Shown: positions 12,188 to 21,222 of the stretch, piece by piece
Layout: each line of letters begins with the position of its first letter
Numbering within the stretch: the first letter of the stretch is position 1
Origin: Rhynchopus sp. YZ270_cl-10
Taxonomy: Eukaryota; Euglenozoa; Diplonemea; Diplonemida; Diplonemidae
Length of the DNA: 64,000 nt
Direction: 5' to 3'
Assembly: GCA_964035575.1 (NCBI GenBank)
Contig: OZ037842.1
Span: forward strand, 1,736,001 to 1,800,000
The notes under the pieces: model-generated
Databases searched by the model: none
What the model saw: only the letters and a program-made list of their open reading frames with translations
What the model was told of the DNA's origin: nothing
Position numbers and translations under genes: made by a program

Positions 12188-13042
12188 ATGCTTGTGGTTC
12201 CGATTGTGCTGTCGGTTGTGCTGTCCGAGTGCGGATGGGTCGGACCGACGTGTACTGAGGGCCAGTCATGCTGTGCTGATGACATCTACAGTCTTGGGAA
12301 CTGCTACAACAAGTCCGTTGCGACGTGCACAGGCTGTGGTCAGGACACTTCCTTCCCCTGTCCTCTCAGCACCCCACACTGCTGCCTTGAAAACCACCGT
12401 GTAACAATTGAGAACAAAGACATCACATGCTATGGGGAGGGACAGCAGTGCTGTGCAGACAGCGGTAAGGTGGCGAAGACGACTGAGTACTGCATTGGGA
12501 AGTGTGGTATCGCGACCGACCCCTTCACGCAGTGCTGCTACACGAACTCAACTTACAACCACACATACGACAGCAGGACAGACAAATGCACGACCTGTGG
12601 TGTGATTTCCCTGTCCGAACCCAATGTGCAGTGCTGTGGACAAGCTCAGTACAACAACAAGACAGAGACCTGCTGCAGTGTTGGCTCACACACATGGTGT
12701 GCGAACGACCACACCTGTGCGGAGTGTGGGTGCTTGGACAAAGCTGACCCTGACACTGTGTGCTGTGGCACAGGACACAAGTACAACCCGACAATTGGCG
12801 ACACATGTTGTCGTGGTGACCAATCTGGGACGGCAACGTGTAACTCGACACAGGATTGTGTTCACTACAAAATTGAGGGCAACAGCTACCCGCACTGCTG
12901 CCAGAAGGGATGGGTGACATGTGCTTCGGAATATGGCGAAGTTGTGACGTGCATGGACCCGGAAACAAGCATCTGCTGCGGAGGAAAGGTGTGCAGTAAG
13001 ACATTGGGCACCTCGTGCTGTGGCGGGGCGTGCTGCAAGTGA
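12188..13042 (+). CDS. Galaxin-like secreted Cys-rich protein, copy C
   Basis: Single exon, 284 residues. The leader is as in the other copies, but the mature start is SECGWVGPTC. The middle is identical to A and B. The galaxin-type segment reads QCCGQAQYNNKTETCC, followed by SVGSHTWC, which is shared with copy E. The C-terminal third (DQSGTATCNSTQDC, NSYPHCC, CCGGKVC) matches copy D and not A or B, and is seven residues shorter. All proteins of the array end in GGACCK. Function unknown beyond a secreted disulphide-rich protein. Confidence 0.82.
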   Translation: MLVVPIVLSVVLSECGWVGPTCTEGQSCCADDIYSLGNCYNKSVATCTGCGQDTSFPCPLSTPHCCLENHRVTIENKDITCYGEGQQCCADSGKVAKTTEYCIGKCGIATDPFTQCCYTNSTYNHTYDSRTDKCTTCGVISLSEPNVQCCGQAQYNNKTETCCSVGSHTWCANDHTCAECGCLDKADPDTVCCGTGHKYNPTIGDTCCRGDQSGTATCNSTQDCVHYKIEGNSYPHCCQKGWVTCASEYGEVVTCMDPETSICCGGKVCSKTLGTSCCGGACCK

Positions 13043-13588
13043 AACAAGAATGAGTAGTGCGTGTTTATTTTGTTATTTCTGCCTGTGTTTTTTGTCCTTC
13101 TTGAGAGTTACGTAAAACATTTGATAGTGCATACACGTGAAGCATTTTCATCTGCCAACTTTTCTTTTACTGTTTGAAGTCTTTGTTTTTTTCACAAAAC
13201 AGTGTTTTTGTTGAACTTTTGTTTCCTGTCTAAGAGCAGAGGCGGGAACCATGTTTCCCTCCGCTCCTGCTTTGCATGAGGTGTTCAGTGTGGCCGATTT
13301 TGTTAATTTGTTGTTGTGCTGTTAATGGTGCGTCCTGTCGCACCTTGTAATGTTGCACCCGTTTTGCTGTCTTTTGAAATGGTTTTTGTTTGTGATTTCA
13401 TCCGGAACTGGCATTGGCGTATGTGGGTCAGTAGAGGAGGTGCATAAACAACTTCACTTTGTTCCCCAATTCAAAACAAGACATTCTAGTGACAAATGAA
13501 CCCCGCTCCTTTCTTCCGAATCAATAATATGGTTCCCCCACCCCTCCACCACCCCTGTTGAGGTTTCTTCATAAATACACAAAACACG
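13043..13588. other. Array spacer C-D
   Basis: Non-coding, very similar to the spacer B-C but somewhat shorter before copy D. Contains a GGCATC stem element at about 13390-13452. Confidence 0.6.
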
Positions 13589-14443
13589 ATGCTTGTGGTT
13601 CCGATTGTGCTGTCGGTTGTGCTGTCCGAGTGCGGATGGGATGGACCGACCTGCACCGTTCTCCAGTCATGCTGTGCTGATGACATCTACAGTCTTGGGA
13701 ACTGCTACAGCAAATTGGCTGCCACGTGCACAGGATGTGGTCAGGACACTTCCTTCCCCTGTCCTCTCAGCACCCCACATTGCTGCCTTGAAAATAACCG
13801 TGTAACAATTGAGAACAAAGACATCACATGCTATGGGGAGGGACAGCAGTGCTGTGCAGACAGCGGTAAGGTGGCGAAGACGACTGAGTACTGCATTGGG
13901 AAGTGTGGTATCGCGACCGACCCCTTCACGACGTGCTGTTTAAGGAACTCATCTTACGTGCACACATACGACAGCAGGACAGACAAATGCACGACCTGTG
14001 GTATTGTTTCCTTGTCCGAACCCAATGTGCAGTGCTGTGGACAAGCTCAGTACAACAACAAGACAGAGACCTGCTGCAGCCCAGGGCAGCACAAGTGGTG
14101 TGCGAACGACCACACCTGTGCGGAGTGTGGGTGCTTGGACAAAGCTGACCCTGACACTGTGTGCTGTGGCACAGGACACAAGTACAACCCAACGATTGGC
14201 GACACATGTTGTCATGGTGACCAATCTGCGACAGCAAGGTGTAACTCGACACAGGAGTGTGTTCACTACAAAATTGAGGGTCGCAGCTACCCGCACTGCT
14301 GCCAGAAGGGATGGGTGACATGTGCTTCGGAATATGGCGAAGTTGTGACGTGCATGGACCCGCAAACAAGCATCTGCTGCGGAGGAAAGGTGTGCAGTAA
14401 GACATTGGGCACCTCGTGCTGTGGCGGGGCGTGCTGCAAGTGA
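13589..14443 (+). CDS. Galaxin-like secreted Cys-rich protein, copy D
   Basis: Single exon, 284 residues, the last of the array. It is the most divergent in the N-terminal part (TCTVLQSCCADD, CYSKLAATC) and has its own variant TTCCLRNSSYVHTYDS where the other copies read TQCCYTNSTYNHTYDS. It uses SPGQHKWC like A and B, but the C-terminal third is of the C type. All Cys pairs are kept, so the fold should be the same. After the stop codon the spacer differs from those inside the array, so this marks its downstream edge. Confidence 0.82.
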   Translation: MLVVPIVLSVVLSECGWDGPTCTVLQSCCADDIYSLGNCYSKLAATCTGCGQDTSFPCPLSTPHCCLENNRVTIENKDITCYGEGQQCCADSGKVAKTTEYCIGKCGIATDPFTTCCLRNSSYVHTYDSRTDKCTTCGIVSLSEPNVQCCGQAQYNNKTETCCSPGQHKWCANDHTCAECGCLDKADPDTVCCGTGHKYNPTIGDTCCHGDQSATARCNSTQECVHYKIEGRSYPHCCQKGWVTCASEYGEVVTCMDPQTSICCGGKVCSKTLGTSCCGGACCK

Positions 14444-15246
14444 AACAGCAATGCATAGTTCAACGTGAGTACGTTCTCCGGAAGGTGTCGGATTGTTAAT
14501 CTCTTTTATGGTTTCCTTGCTTTGTGAAGGTTCGACACAGAGGATTGCCTTTTATTTATGTCACATTGTGGTTGTGGCTCTTCTTTTTTGTTGTTCTTCG
14601 TTTATTGCAATTTGCGATCAGAAGAACAACACAATAATATGGCTTTCATGCAGAGCATTGCGTGTTGCCTCTGGTTTGTTTATTTTGTTACCCACTGAAC
14701 CTGCAGGCTCGGGAACCATGTTTCCCTTTGCTTGGATTTTCTGCTGCGTCAGTGGACAGAGTGTGTGTTGGGATTGTGTGCATGTTAGAGCACAGCTCTT
14801 TTTTGCATTTGTACGCTATTTTGCATTTTTGAAGCTCAGTATTCGCAGCAGTAGTGGATATTATCGTTGGACAAAGAAGTCGCCATTGAAGCCTATGTGT
14901 AAGACATCTCTCTGTTGTGCCTACATGGCGCACAGGCATGTTCCCAACGAGGCCATTCAAGCACTTTCTCTGTGTTTCTTCGAATGTGTTGTGCACGAGA
15001 CATTTTTATCTTTGAAGTGCTGTTTTGCATTCGTTTACTCAAGGTTTTCCATACCCCACGTTCATTATTTTTTTTTTGGCCCAGTTAAATTTTGCTACAA
15101 AACACACCAACAGGAACACACCACACCACGTACACAGCACACAAACTACCCCGTGTGTTCATCCGTCTTGGGTCTGGGTTGTGTGATAGGTCTTGCTCTG
15201 CTGTTGTTGAGACTGTGAACGGCGACGCTGCTTTTGAAATAATATA
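14444..15246. other. Spacer between galaxin array and RAB23
   Basis: A 241-codon open frame (14493-15218) crosses this stretch, but its composition is that of UTR sequence and it contains the array's GGGAACCATGTTTCCC block, so I do not call a gene. A hairpin-box copy is at 14989-15016. Confidence 0.5.
14989..15016 (+). repeat. Hairpin-box repeat, weak stem
   Basis: TGTTGTGCACGAGACAT followed by TTTTATCTTTGAAG. The loop sequence GCACGAGA and the box match the family, but the stem is short. Confidence 0.4.
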
Positions 15247-16755
15247 ATGTTGTGCAGCAATGTTGACACGAACTGCAAGGTGATTGTCGTCGGCAATGGA
15301 GAAGTTGGGAAGTCCTCGATGTTGCACTGGTACTGTAAAGGCGAGTTTACGGAAGATTATAAAAAGACCATAGGTATGTTTACCAAGGACACAAAACACA
15401 CTCGAGTCAGAAACATATCATGTGCCGTCTTGGGCCTACAGCTCACTCCCAGGGAATGATGCCAGATCTTAACATGAAATAGTTTGGTTCGTATTAATTT
15501 TGGTACTTTTACGATTTTGGGGGCATTTGGTAATATTTCCCAACCAAAAGGTGAAGCCTTGGTCCAAGCATGCCAAAAGTACCTTAGTTTTTACCTCGTA
15601 TTTGGACACTGTTCTCCTACTTACTTATGTAGATGCTGGACATGCATAACACAACACAACACAGGTACCGACTACATGATGAAGGAGATCCACCTCGATG
15701 AAACAGACGAACCCATCCAGCTCGACCTCTGGGACACAGCTGGACAGGAGGAGTACGCAGACCTCACAAAGAGCTATTACAGAAATTCCGGTGGCTGTGC
15801 CCTCGCCTTCTCCACTACCGATAGGTATGCCTTTGTGAAAATAATAGCATTATTCATCACACAGTGCTTCTTCCTCCCCATCGGGTCCTTCTTTACTTTT
15901 GGCGTCGCAACGATGTGGTCTGGGTGAGGAAGCGTCCCACACTGTCCAATATCTCCCCCATTTTTCTATTCGCGATTTTTTACCTCCCGTTTATAGGATC
16001 AACAAAGTGAACGTTAATATTTCTGAAGGGTAAAAAGCAAACCGAACTAATAAACCATTAACGTTAAAGAAGTCTTACTGTAGAACAATGGGTGGTTTAA
16101 GCCGCGTCTAACTAACCTCATACAGAAAATCATTTGAAGCCATAGAAAGTTGGAAGCAAAAAGTCGAACGCGTTGTGGACCCTCCACCGGCTATGTGCCT
16201 TGTGCAAACTAAGGTATGCGCACACCACCATCCCCTGTGAGAGTCGCATATTCGTTGCTCTCTTATTGCTGTACGATAAACGATTGTGAGGCTGGTTCAG
16301 CGCGTTTTTGCGCAATTTTTTTCTTCTTGAAACGGCAACACCACAGATTGACTTGATGGACTCAGCAGAGGTAAGCAGTACTGAGGCAGACGCGCTTGCG
16401 CAGCGTTTGGGGCTTCAGTTCATCCGGGTGTCGACGAAGGAGAAGTTCAACGTCGACAAGGTGTTCGAGTACCTGGCGAAGACGTGGCTCGCGATGGGGC
16501 GGGATGCACATGAAGGCGAGGCTGCGGCGGCCATTGAAGCGCCAGGCCGTCCACCACGTGCAGCAGGCAAGGAAGGCTTTGCCGAAGCACCGAAGGTATG
16601 TCAGTACACGCTGTTTCCATGTGTGCACATCACCATGCACAACCATGCAGGTGTCCCTGGCAGCGCACTCAGGAGATAAAGACGACAAAGGCGACAACCC
16701 AAGCAAGTCAAAAGCGCGTGCAAAGAACAAGAAACGCATATGTGCGATTTTGTGA
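15247..16755 (+). CDS. RAB23: Small GTPase RAB23, five exons
   Basis: Exons 15247-15373, 15665-15824, 16126-16213, 16347-16595 and 16651-16755 give 242 residues. The G motifs are GNGEVGKSS (P loop), the switch I region DYKKTIG-TDYMMKEI, WDTAGQEEY (switch II), VQTKIDLMD (a Thr where most Rabs have Asn in NKxD) and VSTKE. The YCKGEFTEDYKKTIG segment, FSTTDRKSFEAIESW and the tail are close to animal RAB23, a regulator of ciliary and Hedgehog-linked traffic. The C-terminal extension is basic and ends in CAIL, a CaaX box predicted to be geranylgeranylated; animal RAB23 also ends in a CaaX-type box and not the CC of most Rabs. Introns 1 and 2 are long for this window (291 and 301 bases). The Asn-to-Thr change in the fourth motif could weaken guanine selectivity. 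Confidence 0.92.
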
Positions 16756-17073
16756 GGCAGTAGTACAAAACAAACAAAACAGACAGCAGAGTGCTGCAGA
16801 TGTGGAGCATCCTTGCACTCTCTCACCCCTCCCATGTCATAAACTATTCAAATTAACACTTTCCCTAGCACCCCTTTTGCACGCCTCGTGGGCGAGATAA
16901 CGATTGTGAAATATGTGTCGCGAGGCACATTAGTTCTATTAAAGGGGGCAGGCTAGCAGGGCAGGGGCCTCCCTGAAACGGGCAACGAGGGGAACACTGT
17001 ATAAATAAAACAAGACATTTCTTGTGAACTCTAACCACGGGTTGTGCCTTAAAGGAATGTTTTTGTTTCTGAG

Positions 17074-17106
17074 ATGTGTGCACGAGAAGCACATTCATCT
17101 GTTAAG
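17074..17106 (+). repeat. Hairpin-box repeat
   Basis: GATGTGTGCACGAGAAGCAC is followed by ATTCATCTGTTAAG. TGTGC pairs with GCACA. It lies about 320 bases after the RAB23 stop. Confidence 0.6.
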
Positions 17107-17131
17107 TTTTTTTTTTTTGAGATAAAAGTAA

Positions 17132-17757
17132 CAGGGGTTAAGTTAGCTTTTTTTTTTTCTCGCTGAGTCGGGTTTTCTGGGTTTTTTTCGGTTTTTCTGG
17201 ATTTCGAAAAATAACCCATTCCCTCCGCGAGCGCAGCGAGCGGGAAAATTTTTAAGGTGCACCCCCGGCTCGCGTAGCGAGCGGAAAAAAAATTCTGCAA
17301 TTTTTGGGCAAAGTTCAAAAACCCCACCAAAAAATGGGGGGACCCTGGGGATTTTTGGATTTGTCCTAACAATTTTGGAGCATAAATTTGAAGAACAGGA
17401 CTGGTGTACCCCTCACCAACCTCAGTTCCCACTTCCTGCCTCATCCGCACTCTCGCAACACAAGTACTGAACCCGAAGTTCGCCAGAGATCCCTGTTGCC
17501 TCTTCATATGAACAATTCCCAGTTCTGACGGGGGGTTTGTTTGGGTCGGGAGGATATTATTTTTCTTAGAGGGTGGGGCGGGAGGGGGCTCCGCCCCCAC
17601 CCCTACCCCACCTTCCCAGCCTACACCACCCAAAAATTTGGATTTTTTTAAATTTTTTTTCAGATTCCATTTTTTTTTTTTTTTTTTTTTTTGAAAAACC
17701 CGAAAACCCGAAAACCGGGTTTTGAAAACCCAGAAACCCGCCCTAACTTAACCCCTG
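17132..17757. mobile_element. hAT-like non-autonomous DNA element
   Basis: 626 bp. The ends are CAGGGGTTAAGTTAG and its exact inverted copy CTAACTTAACCCCTG, with partly matching, G+T-rich sequence further in. Both sides carry AAAGTAA (17125-17131 and 17758-17764), a 7-bp target-site duplication. CAGGG ends and 5-8 bp duplications are usual for hAT transposons. The interior has two copies of a GC-rich unit (GAGCGCAGCGAGCGG and CTCGCGTAGCGAGCGG, about 17227-17285). I see no transposase. A 194-codon minus-strand open frame crosses it but resembles nothing. Confidence 0.7.
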
Positions 17758-18285
17758 AAAGTAAACATCGCTTACCTTCCCCTCCCTATTGCGAGGCTCT
17801 ATACTGTTACTGGGGGTGTGTTTTTTTTACAACAAAACTTTCCGTTTTTTTTTTAAACTTGATGATCATATCTCCAAAGACGTCGGACTGGAGAAAATGC
17901 AGCATTTGACGTATGCTTTGCGTCAACGGTTGTATTTTTAATCTTGGTGGGCAGTGCCCCACAGAGCCAGTTTAAAGGCAAGGTCACCAAAATAATTTAG
18001 TTTGAAGGGTCCTTGCAAGTCATGTAGACCTTCTGAAGTAGTTCTGCGCGCGCTTTGAAATATATTTTTTTTCTGTTTTCCTAATTCCGAAGTGGAGATT
18101 TTTTTTTTATTGAGATTGTGGCTTTTGAAGCACATTCGCATTGTAAACTTCCTGTTATGCTGTAAACTGGCGGACCAGTCATCGGATCCGGCACAAATTG
18201 CAACCCAGAGAAGATGACCCCTTTTTCTGATAAGTTGTAGGAATAGTGTAGTTGTTACCTATGCAAGTTTCACTTTCCTTTCCAG

Positions 18286-18316
18286 ATGTGCACACGCGAC
18301 ACATCCATCTTTCAAG
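18286..18316 (+). repeat. Hairpin-box repeat
   Basis: ATGTGCACACGCGACACAT is followed by CCATCTTTCAAG. ATGTG pairs with CACAT. Confidence 0.55.
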
Positions 18317-18386
18317 CCCCCCCTTCTGACTGCTTCTTTTCAGGGTTTATGTGGAAAAAAAACGAGAAAGGGTAAAAAATAAATAT

Positions 18387-18455
18387 AGCGGAGCTCATCC
18401 TCGGGTGTCTATACTAAGATGAAGAAGTTTTCAAATAAAATAAAATAAAATAAAA
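18387..18455 (+). repeat. A-flanked SINE-like repeat
   Basis: The core is AGCGGAGCTCATCCTCGGG, then TGTCTATACTAAGATG and GTTTTCAAA, followed by a run of AAAAT units. A-rich sequence also precedes it. Related copies are at 27341, 27664, 30203 and, reversed, 62373. Confidence 0.5.
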
Positions 18456-18693
18456 TGAAAAACAACACATTTGCCACCTCGAAAGGTTTCCAACATAAGC
18501 AAGCATCCCCCCTTCGTACCAAGAGCTCCCCCTCTTCCCCGTCCCCCTTCCCGAGAACGAAATAATAAAAGAAACCTCTAAAAAAAAATGCAAAAAAATT
18601 GGACTGAAGACACAAACACTGGCCTTTGCTATTTCCCCCCTTTTTTACCTCCACCCCCACCACCATCACCACTACCTACAGGATTGCAACACA

Positions 18694-19710
18694 ATGCACA
18701 TCCTCCGCCTTCCCACCCTCTGCAACCAGACACGATGGCACAGGCAGGGTCTTTGTGTTGTTGCTGTGAACCTTAGTGGCCGCAGGTTTCAGTCGAACCG
18801 ACCTAAGATCTCTGCGACAGAATTTCTTCGCAGCAAGAGCGAAGTGCAGGGCGGTGCGACTGTACGGTTTAATCCACGCAACCCACTACCTGCTGGGAAC
18901 GATGGGAACGAGTCGCAGACTCCTGCGCCCATCGTGGAGAAGCCCGTACAGAACGTGCCTGCGCCAACGAAGCAGAAGGGATTTAACACAGTTGTCAGTC
19001 GTAACGAGGCAGACGTCCTTCCCAGCCACTCTGAGAAGGCGAACGTGAACCGCTACAAGTCCAAAGGCAGCAGGATCGTGAGCCTCTACCCCAAAGCCAT
19101 CATCCTCGTCTTCATCGCAGACTCCTTCCTCTGGATGGGCATGGGCACCTTCTTCCAGTACTGCGGCTGGATCGACCCCATGCTTGCACGCGACGCAATC
19201 CACGTCTACCCCCTCCACCACTACATCCCCATCCCCTTCCTGAAGGAGCTCTACGTGACAGCAGCGTCGTCCTGGCTGTGGGGATGCGAGTTCATATTGC
19301 CGTACAGACTTCTGTACTCCATGCTTGCGGCACATTTATTGGCCGGGAGAATGACCAAGTTCAAAGACAACTCGCATCTTGACGGTGTTTTTCTTATTTT
19401 CCCCGAAAATTTTGGGTCCAGACATGCGAAATTGGGTGTCGAGTTGGTGGCGGTGTTTTTTGGCACGGTATGTGTTCTGTATTACAGTGGGTTTGGACAT
19501 TGGGTGGTTCACCTGGCGCCAGAGAGCGTGAGGGAGTTGTTAACGAGCTACAATGATATTCTGCGAGGGTGGGTCGGGTGGAATGACTTCCCTTCTGACG
19601 AGCTGTTGACGTGCATCTCGATAGGGGTTCTGTTCGTGGAGCTGTTCACGATGTACCGCGTGAGGCTTGTTAGTGGTTTAGTGCTTACAGCGCGCAATTT
19701 GTTCCGATGA
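18694..19710 (+). CDS. Putative mitochondrial multi-pass membrane protein, unknown family
   Basis: Single exon, 338 residues. I do not recognise the family. The first 40 residues are rich in Arg and nearly free of acidic residues (RLPTLCNQTRWHRQG...LSGRRFQS), as in a mitochondrial presequence, with RRF-Q a plausible processing site. After a polar Pro/Asn-rich linker come hydrophobic stretches that could span a membrane: AIILVFIADSFLWMGMGTFF (near residue 132), VTAASSWLWGCEFILPY (near 187), LGVELVAVFFGTVCVLYYSG (near 248) and LLTCISIGVLFVELFTMY (near 305). The start ATG lies 13 bases after CTACAG. A lineage-specific inner-membrane protein is the likeliest reading, but ER membrane cannot be excluded. 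Confidence 0.65.
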   Translation: MHILRLPTLCNQTRWHRQGLCVVAVNLSGRRFQSNRPKISATEFLRSKSEVQGGATVRFNPRNPLPAGNDGNESQTPAPIVEKPVQNVPAPTKQKGFNTVVSRNEADVLPSHSEKANVNRYKSKGSRIVSLYPKAIILVFIADSFLWMGMGTFFQYCGWIDPMLARDAIHVYPLHHYIPIPFLKELYVTAASSWLWGCEFILPYRLLYSMLAAHLLAGRMTKFKDNSHLDGVFLIFPENFGSRHAKLGVELVAVFFGTVCVLYYSGFGHWVVHLAPESVRELLTSYNDILRGWVGWNDFPSDELLTCISIGVLFVELFTMYRVRLVSGLVLTARNLFR

Positions 19711-19898
19711 TCGGTTTTTAGCAAACACCCGTCTGATGACGGAACACAAACTATACAACGAGGTTGAGGTTTACAAATAATATGTGTTCTCCCCTCTCCC
19801 AGTTGCCCTTACTCCACAACGCAGTTTTTCCTCTCGTCTATTTCCACAGGAGTCTTTGCTCAAACCACACAACACACCACTTCTTCCTATCCCAAACA

Positions 19899-20987
19899 AT
19901 GGAGCTCTGCGTCACTCTTGACGTACTAGGTGTGTCGAAAGTGTTTGAGGTGGATCCGGAGTGCGGTGTTTCTGACGTGAAGCATCTGGCGTGCGAGGCT
20001 TTTGACTTGCGACACGAGCATGTGGCACTGTGCATTGATGACGGCAATCGGACACCTCTTCCTGACACGGCACGTCTCGGGGAGACGTCTATTGACACGG
20101 ACACCGGGCTGGTCTTGGTGAAAACCTTCCCCGACGTCAAGACGCCGTACCTGTGTGACTATGAGGGGAGCATGTGGTCGAACTGCGTCAGCCCATGTGG
20201 GAAGACTGCCGTTATTGGCACTAAGTCTGGCGTGTCGCTTTTCTGCACAGAGACGTGGGCACAACAGCGCCGTGTCAGCTGCGACGATGGCAACGTCCGC
20301 GCCGTCTTCTTCTCCCCCAGTGGGCAGTGGCTCTACGTGCTGTCCAACTCTGTTGTGCAGAGGTATGCTGTAGACGCAGACTACACCCGCATGTCTACAT
20401 GCACCGTGACTGACGTGGCTGATGTGGAGCCTTGCGGTGACGGTATTGTGTGCGCGACACATGGCACGTTCTATCTGTTGTCCTGGGAGCTGGAAGTGCG
20501 CTCCCAGATTGAGGCACCTGGCTCAACGCTGTTGGCATGCACAGTATGGCTCGGGGAAATTTCTAAGCTGAATCAGCTGTTAATACGGGACAGCAGTGGT
20601 GGCGATGTTGTTCGCACAGTGGATAGTGTCCACCATGCTGTCTTCTCGCGGGACGGAGCGCGGCTTGCAATATTCAGTGAGGGGCGTGTACTCAGTGTCC
20701 AGGACACTGCGTCAGGCGTGGTAGCGTTCAGGATGGAGCTGCACGTAAAGCTGAACCTTCTGTGCTTCTCTCACTGTGGTGAGTATCTCCTCACGCGGAA
20801 CACACAGAGTGCAGTGCTGACCCAACGCGAGGCACTGACGGGCAACGATGTTCGTTCGTTCGAAAAGTGCTACGGTCTTGTCACCACGTCTCCCTGCTCG
20901 CGCTTCGTCTTCTACGAAAACAGCAACGCAAGGGGAATGTTTGTCTACTCAATGTTCCCTGAAAAAGAGGACCCTGTGATCGAGTAG
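19899..20987 (+). CDS. Ubiquitin-like domain plus WD40-like beta-propeller protein
   Basis: Single exon, 362 residues. Residues 1-75 read like a ubiquitin-type beta-grasp domain: MELCVTLDVLGVSKVFEVDP, then PECGVSDVKHLACEAFDL and a closing LVLVKTFP strand. The rest has repeated weak WD40-like blades with the usual small-residue turns before a strand: CVSPCGKTAVIGT, FFSPSGQWLYVLS, VFSRDGARLAIFS, CFSHCGEYLLTRN and TTSPCSRFVFYEN. This gives at least five blades. I cannot name the protein. A Ubl-propeller layout suggests an adaptor in ubiquitin or autophagy traffic, but that is a guess. The ATG at 19899 follows a CTATTTCCACAG acceptor by about 49 bases. Confidence 0.7.
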   Translation: MELCVTLDVLGVSKVFEVDPECGVSDVKHLACEAFDLRHEHVALCIDDGNRTPLPDTARLGETSIDTDTGLVLVKTFPDVKTPYLCDYEGSMWSNCVSPCGKTAVIGTKSGVSLFCTETWAQQRRVSCDDGNVRAVFFSPSGQWLYVLSNSVVQRYAVDADYTRMSTCTVTDVADVEPCGDGIVCATHGTFYLLSWELEVRSQIEAPGSTLLACTVWLGEISKLNQLLIRDSSGGDVVRTVDSVHHAVFSRDGARLAIFSEGRVLSVQDTASGVVAFRMELHVKLNLLCFSHCGEYLLTRNTQSAVLTQREALTGNDVRSFEKCYGLVTTSPCSRFVFYENSNARGMFVYSMFPEKEDPVIE

Positions 20988-21222
20988 AATGCAGTCCAAA
21001 AAGGGGGTCAGGGCATAACTCTGTCCCGTCTCTGCCTCTCTTTTGGGATACGTCTCCACGCACAACGTTGTCCTTCGTGAATAAGATCCCCTCCCCTCTT
21101 CCCCTCGTTTACTGTGTTCCACACTTCGCCCACCCAAATGCCCCCTGGATACCCTCTCTTCTTTTGAACCCCACCAGGACACATCCATCCTTTCTCCACC
21201 ATCCCTTCTTACATTCTCGATT

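Larger units (their letters stand above)
9246..14443 (+). repeat. Tandem array of four galaxin-like genes
   Basis: Start-to-start distances are 1497, 1445 and 1401 bases, so both gene and spacer were duplicated. Long stretches are identical at the DNA level, including a block of about 110 bases starting at GACATCACATGC in every copy. The spacers share the 3' block around GGGAACCATGTTTCCC, a pyrimidine tract (CCCCCACCCCTCCACCACCCC) and the sequence just upstream of the ATG, which probably serves as trans-splice acceptor region for each copy. Confidence 0.9.
16756..18693. other. Intergenic spacer, 1.9 kb, mostly repeats
   Basis: No gene. It contains hairpin-box copies at 17074-17106 and 18286-18316, a weaker match near 18113-18148, the 626 bp hAT-like element (17132-17757) and one A-flanked SINE-like repeat (18387-18455). 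The sequence CTACAG about 13 bases before the next ATG is a likely trans-splice acceptor. Confidence 0.6.

Noticed and set aside
14493-15218. 241-codon open frame between the galaxin array and RAB23
   Set aside because: T-rich UTR-like composition, includes the array's conserved 3' block and a hairpin-box, and gives no recognisable protein.
17049-17633. 194-codon minus-strand open frame over the hAT-like element
   Set aside because: No transposase motifs, low-complexity ends and poly-T interruptions; it looks like chance.
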